Shown here in pieces: positions 7,936 through 17,300 of a DNA stretch of 64,000 nt. Source of the stretch: Verrucomicrobiia bacterium (GTDB lineage: Bacteria; Verrucomicrobiota; Verrucomicrobiia; Limisphaerales; JAEYXS01). Within the stretch, counting starts at the first letter, position 1, and every line of letters begins with the position of its first letter. The stretch lies in NCBI GenBank assembly GCA_036405135.1, contig DASWYF010000013.1, positions 124,001 through 188,000 on the forward strand, given 5' to 3'. The translations under genes were made by a program, and so were the position numbers. Below the pieces are notes generated by a model that saw nothing but the letters and a program-made list of their open reading frames with translations, had not been told where the DNA came from and did no database searches.

Positions 7936-9027
7936 TTACTTCATCACCCGCTCGATCTTGATCTGTTTGGTGTCAGCCACGCCCAATTCCAGCAATGCCG
8001 CATTCCCGTAAATCTCCAGCTTCTCTTTCTTGGACGGCACGTTCGCCAGTTCACGCTGACGCTCCAGTTCTTCCACGCTCAAGGCATCGAGGGCCACCGG
8101 ATCGCGGCTGAACCGTAATTCATTCAATACGGCAGAATAGTGGAGCAGGGTTCGGGATTCGCCTTGATACTGGCAGAGCAGGGCGTCGGTGATCGCCAGC
8201 ACCATCCGGTCGGCGAGTTGCGGCATGTTATAGATCTCCGGCACGGCCACGGCCATGCGCGATGTCTCATTCTCGAAGCGTATCGTGTTGTCCATGCTGC
8301 CTATCGCCAGGCTGTAGAGATGGCCGGAGACACCCACGGTGTTGTGGTTCAGCAGCGGCGCGATGCTGATGATCTTGGTGATCCTTTTGGAGACCAGCTT
8401 GGACATGAAAGAATTACGGCCCACGTCCTCGCCCTTCTTGTCGAACTCGAAATCGCCGAAGACCGGTTTGCCGATGATGGACGATTCGTAGAACGTCTTG
8501 TCATCCCAGCCCGCTGATTGGGCGCCCTCCAGCCGCACGCCATACTTGCTTGCCAATTCCCCGTAACCAGCAACCTGCATCTCCACCAAGGTGCGATCCC
8601 AGAGCACGATATTGCCCGGTGCGATTCCTGCCTCGCGCAAACCCTCGATGACGCCAGCGACGACTTCCTTGCGCGTGCCGCTGTAACGGCCCGGCGCTGT
8701 CAGCACCTTGATGCCGATGGTGTCTTGCGTGGAGACGAGACTGAGCCAAGCGCTGCGGTCATCCTTTTTCCCAGTCAGCTTGAGGAGGCCTTCGCGGACG
8801 AGTTTGCGGACTGCTTCAGCGTTGGGGTTGAAAGATTCCAACGCGCCATCCGTGGAGGCTACTACTACGCGGCCATTCTTTTCCGGCCCTGAGGCGGGTT
8901 TGGCCGGGGCTGCCGACTTATCTCCCGCGAGAGCCAGACCCATGGCGAAAAGGCAGAAAAATCCCGTCAGCACACTTTTTAGGGGCTGGAAATCAATCAA
9001 ATACCGTGCGTTTCTTGACACTAACAC
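7936..9027 (-). CDS. Secreted DUF362-domain protein
   Basis: Up to 363 residues. The N-terminus has a basic region followed by a hydrophobic core ending LALAGDKS, a probable signal peptide; starts at GTG 9027 or GTG 8973 are both possible. The mature part matches DUF362: IGIKVLTAPGRYSGTRKEVV, then a GLREAGIAPGNIVLWDRT block and a SIAPLLNHNTVGVSGHLYSL block. Many DUF362 proteins carry an added ferredoxin domain; none is present here. Function unknown. Only 25 bases separate GTG 9027 from the divergent TPR gene, which slightly favours the later start. Confidence 0.8.
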   Translation of the reverse strand: MLVSRNARYLIDFQPLKSVLTGFFCLFAMGLALAGDKSAAPAKPASGPEKNGRVVVASTDGALESFNPNAEAVRKLVREGLLKLTGKKDDRSAWLSLVSTQDTIGIKVLTAPGRYSGTRKEVVAGVIEGLREAGIAPGNIVLWDRTLVEMQVAGYGELASKYGVRLEGAQSAGWDDKTFYESSIIGKPVFGDFEFDKKGEDVGRNSFMSKLVSKRITKIISIAPLLNHNTVGVSGHLYSLAIGSMDNTIRFENETSRMAVAVPEIYNMPQLADRMVLAITDALLCQYQGESRTLLHYSAVLNELRFSRDPVALDALSVEELERQRELANVPSKKEKLEIYGNAALLELGVADTKQIKIERVMK

Positions 9028-9052
9028 CTGCGAATGTTAACAGCTTGACCTG

Positions 9053-10978
9053 ATGCTGACCACTCTAAAGACGGTCGCAACCTCCTGTTATTCAGCGCTG
9101 TTCCTGATATTGCTGGTGGGCTTGGCCGCCTGCGCACCCAAAGGACCGAAAGCGTTGCTCGAGGGCGAAAAACTGCTGCAAGCGGGCAAGCCCGCCGAGG
9201 CTTTGGTCCTGTTAAAGCAGGCCACCGAACTCCTGCCGCAAAACGCGCAGGCATGGAATCATCTGGGCCTCGCCTATCACCAGACCGGCAAACTGGAGGA
9301 TGCCGCGCAGGCCTACAACCAGGCGCTGCGGTTGGACCGGGATCTTGTGGCCGTCCGTTACAATCTCGGCACACTCATGCTGGATCACGGCGATCCTGCC
9401 CGTGCTCTGAACGAGTTCAAGACCTTTACTCTGCTCAAGCCGGAGTCAGTGGAAGGCCACGTTCAGCAAGGCACCGCTCATTTGCGTCTACGCCAGTGGA
9501 GTGAGGCGGAATCCGCTTTCGTCACCGCGCAAAAACTGGACAAGAGCAATCCCGAAGCATTGAACGGCTTGGGGCTGGTGCTGCTCCAGCGTCAACGCGT
9601 GCGGGATGCCGCCACCTACTTCAATGCCGCCATCCAACAAGACCCCAAGTTCGCCGCCGCACGACTGAACCTGGCCGTCATCTATCATCAGCACCTTACC
9701 AATTATCCCCTTGCACTCACCCAATATCGGGCCTACCTCGCCAGCCAGCCGCCGCCCGCGGACATGGCGGAGGTCAGCTCGGTGGTAAAACAGTTGGAAT
9801 CGCTGGTGCCCGGTGCCCAAACCACGAGCAATGCAGGTCCGGTAAACATCGCTGCCGCCGCTGCTGCCGCCCGTAGCAATGCCCTGGCGGCAAAAACTGA
9901 ACCGGTAAAACCCGTCGATCCGTCGAAGCCCGTGGAAGTCGCCGCCGTTCCGGCACCAGTTTCTGTCATTGAAAATCCGGTGAATCTTCCGCCTCCGGCA
10001 GCCGTTAAACCGGAAGCCACCAAACAGATGGCAAAAGCCGAGCCTGTCCGTGTGGAGAGCAAGTCTGCCGCCGTCACACCTGCGCCTGCACCTAGACCTG
10101 TGGCTCCGCCTGTCGTCAAGCCCCCGACAGTGGTGACTCAGGCACCACCTCCTGTGAACGTGCCGATTCCCGTTACACCCGCTGAGAAAGTTTCTGTGGC
10201 CTCTGCTGCTCCTGCAGTTGCTGCAACCATGCCAGAAGAGAGGCCCGGGTTCTTCCAACGCATCAATCCGGTGAATCTTTTCCGTAGCAAACCCAAGCCT
10301 CCCACGCCGCTTTCCGGTCTGCCTCCTACGATGCTGGTGACCAATGCGAAGCCTAAAGAAGTGGCCAAGACAGAGCCGAAATCGAGACCGGCTCCGGCCG
10401 TTGAATTGCCTGCTCCCGCGCCGACGCCTGTCATCGCGTCGCCCCCCGTTATCAAACCAGCACCCATCCCACGCTATCCCTATCTCAAGCCCGGTCCCTT
10501 TCTCGCCGGCGACAAGAAAGAGGCGCAAGCAGCGTTTGACTCGGCATTGGCCGCTCAAAAGGTGCGGAACTTGCCGGAAGCCATAGCCGGGTATCGCCGA
10601 GCTGCCATTGCCGACCCCGCCTATTTTGAGGCTTATTACAACTTGGGCTGGACGGCCTACGAGGCGAAGGACCTGCGCCAAGCGTTAGTGGCTTATGAGC
10701 ACGCCCTTGCGGTGGCCCCAGATTCGTTTGATGCCCGTTATAACTTTGCTCTCACACTCCAACAGGCAGGTTATCCGCAAGATGCGGCAGAAGAGTTACA
10801 GACCCTGACCAACCGTTTTCCCGGCCGGGCGCAGCCACATCTCATGATGGCCAGCCTGCTTTCCACCAAGTTGCGGGACAAGGTAGCCGCGCGTCAGCAC
10901 TACCAGAAGGTGTTGGAGCTGGAACCTGATCATCCCAAGGCTGCCGAGATACGCTATTGGTTGCGCGCCAATCAATAA
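9053..10978 (+). CDS. TPR-repeat lipoprotein with Pro/Ala-rich linker
   Basis: 641 residues. A lipoprotein signal (LILLVGLAAC, Cys near residue 27) anchors it outside the inner membrane. Residues about 33-225 hold five or so TPR units (e.g. AQAWNHLGLAYHQTGKLEDA). Residues about 240-470 are a Pro/Ala/Val/Lys low-complexity linker, probably extended. Three more TPR units end the protein (EAYYNLGWTAYEAKDLRQAL on). Such proteins act as scaffolds for envelope complexes; the two-lobed arrangement could span a distance in the periplasm. Followed 112 bases later by cvpA; that gap shows no clear terminator. Confidence 0.85.
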   Translation: MLTTLKTVATSCYSALFLILLVGLAACAPKGPKALLEGEKLLQAGKPAEALVLLKQATELLPQNAQAWNHLGLAYHQTGKLEDAAQAYNQALRLDRDLVAVRYNLGTLMLDHGDPARALNEFKTFTLLKPESVEGHVQQGTAHLRLRQWSEAESAFVTAQKLDKSNPEALNGLGLVLLQRQRVRDAATYFNAAIQQDPKFAAARLNLAVIYHQHLTNYPLALTQYRAYLASQPPPADMAEVSSVVKQLESLVPGAQTTSNAGPVNIAAAAAAARSNALAAKTEPVKPVDPSKPVEVAAVPAPVSVIENPVNLPPPAAVKPEATKQMAKAEPVRVESKSAAVTPAPAPRPVAPPVVKPPTVVTQAPPPVNVPIPVTPAEKVSVASAAPAVAATMPEERPGFFQRINPVNLFRSKPKPPTPLSGLPPTMLVTNAKPKEVAKTEPKSRPAPAVELPAPAPTPVIASPPVIKPAPIPRYPYLKPGPFLAGDKKEAQAAFDSALAAQKVRNLPEAIAGYRRAAIADPAYFEAYYNLGWTAYEAKDLRQALVAYEHALAVAPDSFDARYNFALTLQQAGYPQDAAEELQTLTNRFPGRAQPHLMMASLLSTKLRDKVAARQHYQKVLELEPDHPKAAEIRYWLRANQ

Positions 10979-11090
10979 TACTTAACTCGGCACGCCCATT
11001 GCTATAGTATTAAACAGCGGCATATTTGAGACTTGGTTAACGGATTGCCAAGGGATAACATAATCCCGAGACAGAAAAGCTGGCTAGTTT

Positions 11091-11780
11091 ATGGACATGT
11101 CCTCGTTTAGTGTGACTTGGTTTGATGCCCTCGTGATCATCATGGTGGGCACGGGTCTCTTCGTCGGCAAAAAACGTGGCATGTCCAATGAACTCTTGGA
11201 CCTGATGTGCTGGCTCATGATGGTAGTCGTGTCGGCGTTGTATTATGAGCCATCGGGCAAGCTGCTCTCCAATGCCACCTCGATGTCCCTCTACTGGTCA
11301 AATATCATCTGCTACCTGTTCATCGCCTTGGTGATCAAATTTGCCTTCTCCTACATCAAGCGCGCGGTGGGGGAAAAACTCGTGGGCAGTGACATCTTCG
11401 GTCGTGGAGAATTCTATCTGGGTGCCCTGGCTGGAGGGCTGCGCTTCTTCTGCATGGTCATCATGCTGGTGGCCATCATGAATGCCAAATTCATCACCAA
11501 AGCGATGGTCCAAGCCCAGATCAAGGCCCAAGAAGCCGAATATGGCAGCTCATTTTTTCCGACATACGCCAAGATTCAGAGCGATGTCCTGTTCGATTCC
11601 ACCAGCGGCCAGTTCTTCCGGGAAAGGCTCGAAGAACAGCTTATTAAGCCGGTCGATCCTTATGCTACCGCCGTTCCTAAGAAACCCGTGGGCAACAAGC
11701 AGCGTGAAAAAGCTGTCTGGGATGCCACGGGTGAAAAGGGCGAAAAAGGTGGCGAGAAAGCCGTCGAGAAGGCTAAATAG
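11091..11780 (+). CDS. CvpA-family membrane protein
   Basis: 229 residues, four hydrophobic helices in the first 150, starting with the family's W-F-D-A-L-V-I-x-x-x-x-x-G-x-x-x-G-x-x-R-G pattern (TWFDALVIIMVGTGLFVGKK). The C-terminal 70 residues are hydrophilic and Lys/Glu-rich. CvpA proteins sit in the inner membrane and affect envelope homeostasis and colicin V export in enterobacteria; the biochemical role is unclear. It ends six bases before dnaG starts, so the two are likely cotranscribed. Confidence 0.8.
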   Translation: MDMSSFSVTWFDALVIIMVGTGLFVGKKRGMSNELLDLMCWLMMVVVSALYYEPSGKLLSNATSMSLYWSNIICYLFIALVIKFAFSYIKRAVGEKLVGSDIFGRGEFYLGALAGGLRFFCMVIMLVAIMNAKFITKAMVQAQIKAQEAEYGSSFFPTYAKIQSDVLFDSTSGQFFRERLEEQLIKPVDPYATAVPKKPVGNKQREKAVWDATGEKGEKGGEKAVEKAK

Positions 11781-11785
11781 CGCTC

Positions 11786-13588
11786 ATGGCAGTCATCCCT
11801 CCCGCACTGCTGGAGCAGATACGCGCTGCCAGTGACATCGTCGAAGTCATCGGCAGTTACATCCCCTTAAAACGCGCCGGAGCGAACTTCACCGCGCTCT
11901 GTCCCTTTCACAAAGAGAAGTCCCCCAGCTTCAACGTCAGTTCTACCCGGCAAGGCTTCCATTGCTTCGGCTGCCACAAGGGTGGCGATGTCTTCAAGTT
12001 CGTCCAGGAATACGAGAACCTTTCTTTCATGGAGGCGGTCCGCCGCCTCGCCGAACGCGCCAAGATTCCCCTCGATGTCATCGAAGGCCCCGGTGCCGCT
12101 GCCACGCGCGGGATGAAGGAGGCGCTCTTCGACCTCCACGAACAGATCACCAAGCGCTGGCAGCAAGCACTCGTGAATGACGCCGCCGGGCAGATCGGCC
12201 GCGATTACATCGCCAAGCGCCAGATCTCTGCGGAAGCGCAGCAAGTCTTCCGCATCGGTTATTCCCCGGACAAGTGGGATGATACGGTAAACTTCGCCAA
12301 GTCCAAGGGCTTCACCGAGGAAGTCCTTGAGCAATCCGGCCTCGTCATCAAGCGCGATCAGGGCGATGGCTATTACGACCGCTTCCGTGGCCGCCTGATG
12401 TTCCCCATCTGCGATGAACAGGGCCGCGTCATCGGCTTCAGCGGTCGCGTCCTCTCCGGCGACGAGAAGACCGCCAAGTACGTGAACTCGCCCGAGACGC
12501 TGCTCTTCCACAAGAGCAAGATTTTCTTCGGCCTAGATAAATCGAAGCGCGCCATCCTCGATGCCGGTTACGCCATCATCTGTGAAGGCCAGATCGACAT
12601 GATCCAGTGCTTCATGGCCGGCGTGAAGAACATCGTCGCCCCGCAAGGTACCGCCTTCACCAACGATCACGCGCGCATCCTTAAGCGTTATGTGAACGAC
12701 ATCGTCCTGTGCTTCGATTCTGATAACGCCGGTCAAAACGCCGCCGTCCGCGCGCTCGATCACTTGCTCGGTGCGGAACTCGCCGTACGCGTCGCCGTCG
12801 TTCCCGCCCCGCACGATCCCGATAGCTTCATCCGCGAGAACGGTGCCGATGCCTACCGCCAGCTCATCGAGAAAGCCCCGAGCTTCTTCGATTTCTACCT
12901 CGAACGTCTCTGCAAGCAGAACGACATCAGCACGGACCCCGGCCAGCTCGCCGTCCTGCGCGCGATGAGCGAAGCTTTGGGTAAAGCGAATAACGCCGTT
13001 ACTACGGACAAGTATGCGCAGAAGACCGCCTTCCGCCTCGGCGTCTCCACCGATGCCGTCCGCAAGGAATTCTCCCGCAAAGGTCGTCAACCCGCTCCGC
13101 AACAACGCGAATACGATGACGTGCCGCCGGAGGAAGAAGTCCTCCTCGAGCGCCCCAACGCGCAAGAGATGACCTTTCTAAAATTGCTACTCATCGTCGA
13201 GAACGATGGCCGCGGTTGGATTCATCACATGCGCCCGGAATGGATTCCCAACGCCACCATACGCAAACTCGCCGAACAGATCCAACGCCTCGAACAAGAG
13301 CAGCAGTGGCAAAGCCCGACAGCCTTCATGACCGCGCTCGAAAACGATTTCGAGCAATCCCTCGTCACCGAAGCGATGATGGATAAACGCGCACTGCCAG
13401 AGATCACCAGGCAACTGCACGATTACCTGCTGAAGCTCCGCAACGCCTACATCGACAAACAGATGGCCGCTGCCAACCGCCTCCTCGATCAACCCGGCAT
13501 CACCCCTGCGGAACAGACCACCCTCATCCAAATGACCCAACGCCTCCGCACCGCCAAGAAGCTACCCCTCGAAGAACCAGTGGAGTAA
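11786..13588 (+). CDS. dnaG: DNA primase
   Basis: 600 residues, the normal DnaG length. It makes RNA primers at the replication fork. The CHC2 zinc-binding domain has Cys39, His42, Cys60 and Cys63 (C-x2-H-x17-C-x2-C). The RNA-polymerase core follows, with the TOPRIM Glu in CEGQIDMIQCF near residue 266 and the acidic pair in CFDSDNAGQNAA near 310. The C-terminal 150 residues form the less conserved helicase-interaction domain. Usual partners rpsU and rpoD are not adjacent; here dnaG follows cvpA and precedes an esterase and priA, so two replication-restart/priming genes lie within 3 kb. Confidence 0.95.
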   Translation: MAVIPPALLEQIRAASDIVEVIGSYIPLKRAGANFTALCPFHKEKSPSFNVSSTRQGFHCFGCHKGGDVFKFVQEYENLSFMEAVRRLAERAKIPLDVIEGPGAAATRGMKEALFDLHEQITKRWQQALVNDAAGQIGRDYIAKRQISAEAQQVFRIGYSPDKWDDTVNFAKSKGFTEEVLEQSGLVIKRDQGDGYYDRFRGRLMFPICDEQGRVIGFSGRVLSGDEKTAKYVNSPETLLFHKSKIFFGLDKSKRAILDAGYAIICEGQIDMIQCFMAGVKNIVAPQGTAFTNDHARILKRYVNDIVLCFDSDNAGQNAAVRALDHLLGAELAVRVAVVPAPHDPDSFIRENGADAYRQLIEKAPSFFDFYLERLCKQNDISTDPGQLAVLRAMSEALGKANNAVTTDKYAQKTAFRLGVSTDAVRKEFSRKGRQPAPQQREYDDVPPEEEVLLERPNAQEMTFLKLLLIVENDGRGWIHHMRPEWIPNATIRKLAEQIQRLEQEQQWQSPTAFMTALENDFEQSLVTEAMMDKRALPEITRQLHDYLLKLRNAYIDKQMAAANRLLDQPGITPAEQTTLIQMTQRLRTAKKLPLEEPVE

Positions 13589-13590
13589 AG

Positions 13591-13617
13591 GAGCGCGGCT
13601 TTTAAGCCGCCTAAACT
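13591..13617 (+). repeat. GGAGYGCGG-family hairpin
   Basis: Just after dnaG: ggagcgcggcttttaagccg then cctaaactcc. Stem gcggctt/aagccgc (13595-13610) with loop tt. Same flank and loop layout as 53167 and 53249 but a different stem sequence. No T-run follows, so it is not a standard terminator. Confidence 0.55.
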
Positions 13618-13672
13618 CCCGCACACCAGCAGCCCCAAGAACTCACCGGACCTCTCAAAGCTCTATCCGCCC

Positions 13673-13704
13673 CTCGTAAATCGTACTTCGAAAATCGTAA
13701 ATCC
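13673..13704. repeat. Dispersed TCGTAAATC-type repeat, copy 4
   Basis: ctcgtaaatcgtacttcgaa followed by aatcgtaaatcc, only 16 bases before the esterase ATG. Best matched by 5162-5193. Its position could place it in the 5' untranslated region of the esterase-priA transcript. Confidence 0.5.
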
Positions 13705-13720
13705 TCTTTATCTTCCACCC

Positions 13721-14347
13721 ATGCTTGAGACGGATTTAATCCCCGCAGTGGAACGCGATTCCAAGAAACTCCTCGTCGTCCTCCACGGCCTCGGCGACAG
13801 CATGGAAGGCTATCGCTGGCTTCCCGGTGAACTCCGTCTCCCTTGGTTAAACTACCTTCTCGTCAACGCGCCGGATGCCTACTACGGCGGCTACTCCTGG
13901 TATGATTTCACTGGTGAAGAACGCATCGGCGTGGGCAGCAGCTACAAGCTCATCGCCTCCCTCCTCGACTCCATGCGCGCCGCTGGATTCCCCAGCGAAG
14001 ACATGGGGTTCTTCGGCTTCTCCCAAGGCTGCCTCATGACCATCGAGACCGGCTGCCGCTATCCGCACAAACTCGGTCCTCTCGTCGGCATCAGCGGCTA
14101 CGTGAACGACGCCGAACTCCTTGCCAAAGAAATGTCCCTCGTCGCCAAAGAGCAGAACTTCCTGATCACCCACGGCACCTACGATTCTCTTTTGCCAGTC
14201 GCCCGCACCCGTGGTCATCTGCATACCCTGCAAACCGCCGGGGTGAAGATGGACTGGGCCGAGTTCCCGAAAGATCATACTATCCTGCCAGAAGGTGAAC
14301 TTCCGTTCATCCGTGAATTTTTGATCAAAGGATTTGGCAAGGGTTGA
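13721..14347 (+). CDS. Phospholipase/carboxylesterase-type alpha/beta hydrolase
   Basis: 208 residues, cytoplasmic (no signal). The oxyanion strand LLVVLHGLGDSMEG is followed by the nucleophile elbow GFSQG near residue 108, the acid in HGTYDSLLPV and the catalytic His in FPKDHTI. This is the short-chain esterase/acyl-protein-thioesterase-like family. The TGA stop overlaps a possible TTG start of priA (TTGA), so the pair is probably one operon. Confidence 0.85.
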   Translation: MLETDLIPAVERDSKKLLVVLHGLGDSMEGYRWLPGELRLPWLNYLLVNAPDAYYGGYSWYDFTGEERIGVGSSYKLIASLLDSMRAAGFPSEDMGFFGFSQGCLMTIETGCRYPHKLGPLVGISGYVNDAELLAKEMSLVAKEQNFLITHGTYDSLLPVARTRGHLHTLQTAGVKMDWAEFPKDHTILPEGELPFIREFLIKGFGKG

Positions 14348-17300
14348 AGAATTTCATGATCGCCCGGGTCACATTGGAAATCGCCTTGCGGCGCGAGTTT
14401 GACTACCTCGTCCCTTCCGAGATGGAAGGGCAAGTGGAAGTCGGCACGCGCGTAAAGGTCCCCTTTGGCCCGCGCCAAGTCATGGGAGTTGTGACATTGG
14501 TTCTGGATGACTCTCCGCACACGAATCTGCGCGCCATCGCCAAGGTCATAGGCAAGCAATCCCTCGTGACGCCGAAGGTTCTCCAGCTCGCTCGCTGGAT
14601 CGGTGAATACTACTGCTGCGCCCCCGAGATCGCGCTTAAGAGCGTGTTGCCTGAAGCTGTTCGCAAGGAGCAGGAAGGTTGGCGCGAACGCTTAGTGGTG
14701 CGCCTGCTGCAAATCCACGGAGAACCACCAAAACTCTCCAAGCGTCAGCAAGACCTCATCAATGTCATCGAAGAATGGCGTGAAATCCCGTTACAAAAGC
14801 TGGTGGAACTTGCTGGCACTACGCCCGACACCATCCGTCGCCTTGAAGACAAAGGCTTGGTCGTCATCGAAAACCAGATCTCCGAACGCGATCCCTACGA
14901 GCACGAAAACATCCTGCCCACCGACAAGCTGACGCTAAATGCCGAACAGGAGAAAGCATTAGCGGCAATCAATGGGGCATTGGACCAATGTGCTGCCGGA
15001 TTCCAGCCGGCAGTAGGGGCGGGTGGCCGAAGCCAAGCGTTACCCAAGGAAACAGAGGAGGAACTTTTAGTTGGTTCGAAGCTCAAAGGTGGGAATTCAG
15101 TTCAAGAGTCGTGTGCTTCTGCGGACGCCGCGGACTGCCGGCTGGAATCCGGCAGCACGGGGTCGCGTGCTTCGTCGGAGGCTCAAAATGAAGACACTGA
15201 ATCCCTTTTTTTTGATCCCAAGGCGGAGAAAGGGGGGCATCGTGGTGCATTGCCGCACTGGCGGCAGGGAGCAAAACTTTATTTCGTCACCTTTCGTCTG
15301 GAAGATTCAGTGGCGCAGCAGCAATTGCAGGTATGGCAGGAAGAGAAAACGGTTTGGGAATCATTCCACCCCAAACCGTGGAGTGAGAAAACTCAAGCTG
15401 AGTATAGCCGCCGCTTCACGTCTAGAATGGAGGATCTTTTGGACGCAGGTTATGGCTCTTGCGCGTTGGCTGAATCACGCGTTGGAGAGGTGGTGGAAAA
15501 TGCGCTTAAGCACTTTGATGGGGATCGTTACAGCTTAGGTGATTACGTAGTGATGCCGAATCATGTGCATGTGTTATTGCAGCCGGGTGATGGAGTGGAA
15601 CTCAGTGATATTTTATACTCTTGGAAATCTTTTACAGCCAAAGAGATCAACCGAATTTTAAACCGCAAAGGTATGTTTTGGCGGGATGAATCGTTCGATC
15701 ACATCGTCAGGAGCGGAGCACAATGGGCTAAATTTAAACGATATATCCAAGACAACCCAGTCAAGGCACGGCTAAAATCGGGCTTCAAAATTGGCAAAGG
15801 CAATCTGGTAGATATCGGGGATGTTATCCAGTTGACCGAGAATAAAGGAGCCGCGAAGCAAAGTGCTGCCGGATTCCAGCCGGCAGTCGGGACTGGTGGC
15901 CGAAACCAAGCGTTACCCAAAGAAACAGAGGGGGAACTTTTAGTTGGTCCGAAGCCCAAAGGCGGAAAGACAGTCCAAGAGTCACGTGATTCGGCGAACG
16001 TCGCGGACTGCCGGCTGGAATCCGGCAGCACGGGGCTTCCTGCTTCGTCGAACCAAGGACCAACCACTTTCCTCCTGCACGGCGTGACGGGTAGCGGTAA
16101 GACAGAGGTTTATCTTCAAGCCCTTGCCCACACCTTGGAGCAGGGGAAGGGCGCGATCGTTCTCGTTCCGGAAATCTCGCTCACGCCGCAAACGGTCGAG
16201 CGTTTCAAAGCGCGCTTCAGTTCTGGTAAGTGCCAGACACTTGTAGCCGTGTTGCACAGTCATCTCTCCTCCGGTGAGCGTCATGATGAGTGGCATAAGA
16301 TTCGTCAGGGCAGGGCACGTATCGTGATCGGCGCACGCTCCGCCATTTTCGCACCCGTTGATCCACTCGGACTCATCATCGTGGATGAGGAGCACGAGTA
16401 TTCATATAAACAGGAAGAAGCACCGCGTTATCACGCACGCGATGTCGCTGTCTATCGCGGCCAGATGGAAGGTGCCGTTGTCGTGCTAGGTTCCGCCACC
16501 CCTTCGATGGAGAGTTACTACAATGTGAAGCGTGGCAAGTATCAGCTCCTGGAGATGCCCACGCGCGCGGACGATAAGAAGATGCCCATCGTGCGCGTCA
16601 TCGACATGCGCTCCGAAGCGAAGAAGGAGAAGGGGATACCGATCTTTTCGAATCGCTTGAAAGAAGCGATGCATCAGCGGCTCGAGAAAAAAGAGCAAAC
16701 GATTCTTTTCCTCAATCGCCGTGGTTACTCTTCCTCGCTGCAATGTCCGAAGTGCGGTTACGTGGCGCAATGTCCGCATTGCAGCGTTTCACTCACGTAT
16801 CATCGGCGGGCTCAGGAATTGCGCTGTCACATCTGCGGTCACTTTGCACCTGCGCCAGCGCGTTGCCCGAATAATGAGTGCCGTGATCCGGCCATCCGTT
16901 ACGCGGGTCTTGGTACAGAGAAGGTGGAAGAGACGCTCGGTAAACTTTTTCCCAATGCGAGCATCCGTCGCATGGACTCGGATACGTTGAAGCGTAAGGA
17001 AGATTACCGCACCATCCTTGGAGAGTTCCGTCGTGGAAAGATCGATATCCTCGTGGGCACGCAGATGATCGCGAAGGGCCTGCATTTCCCGAATGTCACG
17101 CTCGTGGGCATCATCTACGCGGACCTTGGATTACACCTTGCGGATTTCAGGGCGGGTGAGCGGACGTTCCAATTGCTCACCCAAGTATCAGGTCGCGCTG
17201 GTCGCGGTGATGTGGAGGGCGAAGTCGTGGTGCAAGCCTTCACGCCGTTTCATCCCGCCATCCAATATGCACGCCGCCACGATTACATCGGCTTTTACGA

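Larger units (their letters stand above)
14991..16050 (+). mobile_element. RAYT element with flanking REP pairs, inserted in priA
   Basis: A 1060-base insert in three parts: a left REP pair (14991-15177), a RAYT transposase region (15188-15863) and a right REP pair (15864-16050). The two REP pairs are direct repeats of equal length with an offset of exactly 873 bases, or 291 codons. The host point is the loop just ahead of the Walker A motif of PriA. RAYTs are single-copy, domesticated HUH-superfamily transposases linked to dispersal of REP palindromes, so a RAYT bounded by its own REP pairs is the expected genetic unit. What is unusual is that the whole unit reads through in the host gene's frame. 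Confidence 0.88.

Noticed and set aside
9488-10681. 397-codon open frame on the minus strand
   Set aside because: Gly/Arg/His-rich shadow of the TPR lipoprotein's Pro/Ala linker; no start context and no family.
14991-16050. Intein inside PriA
   Set aside because: The insert is in frame and near a conserved motif, as inteins are, but it has no Cys/Ser N-terminal splice block, no C-terminal His-Asn, and no LAGLIDADG or HNH domain. The RAYT motifs and REP palindromes explain it better.
14991-16050. CRISPR array
   Set aside because: There are two long repeats only, with a coding spacer; no regular short repeat-spacer pattern here or elsewhere.
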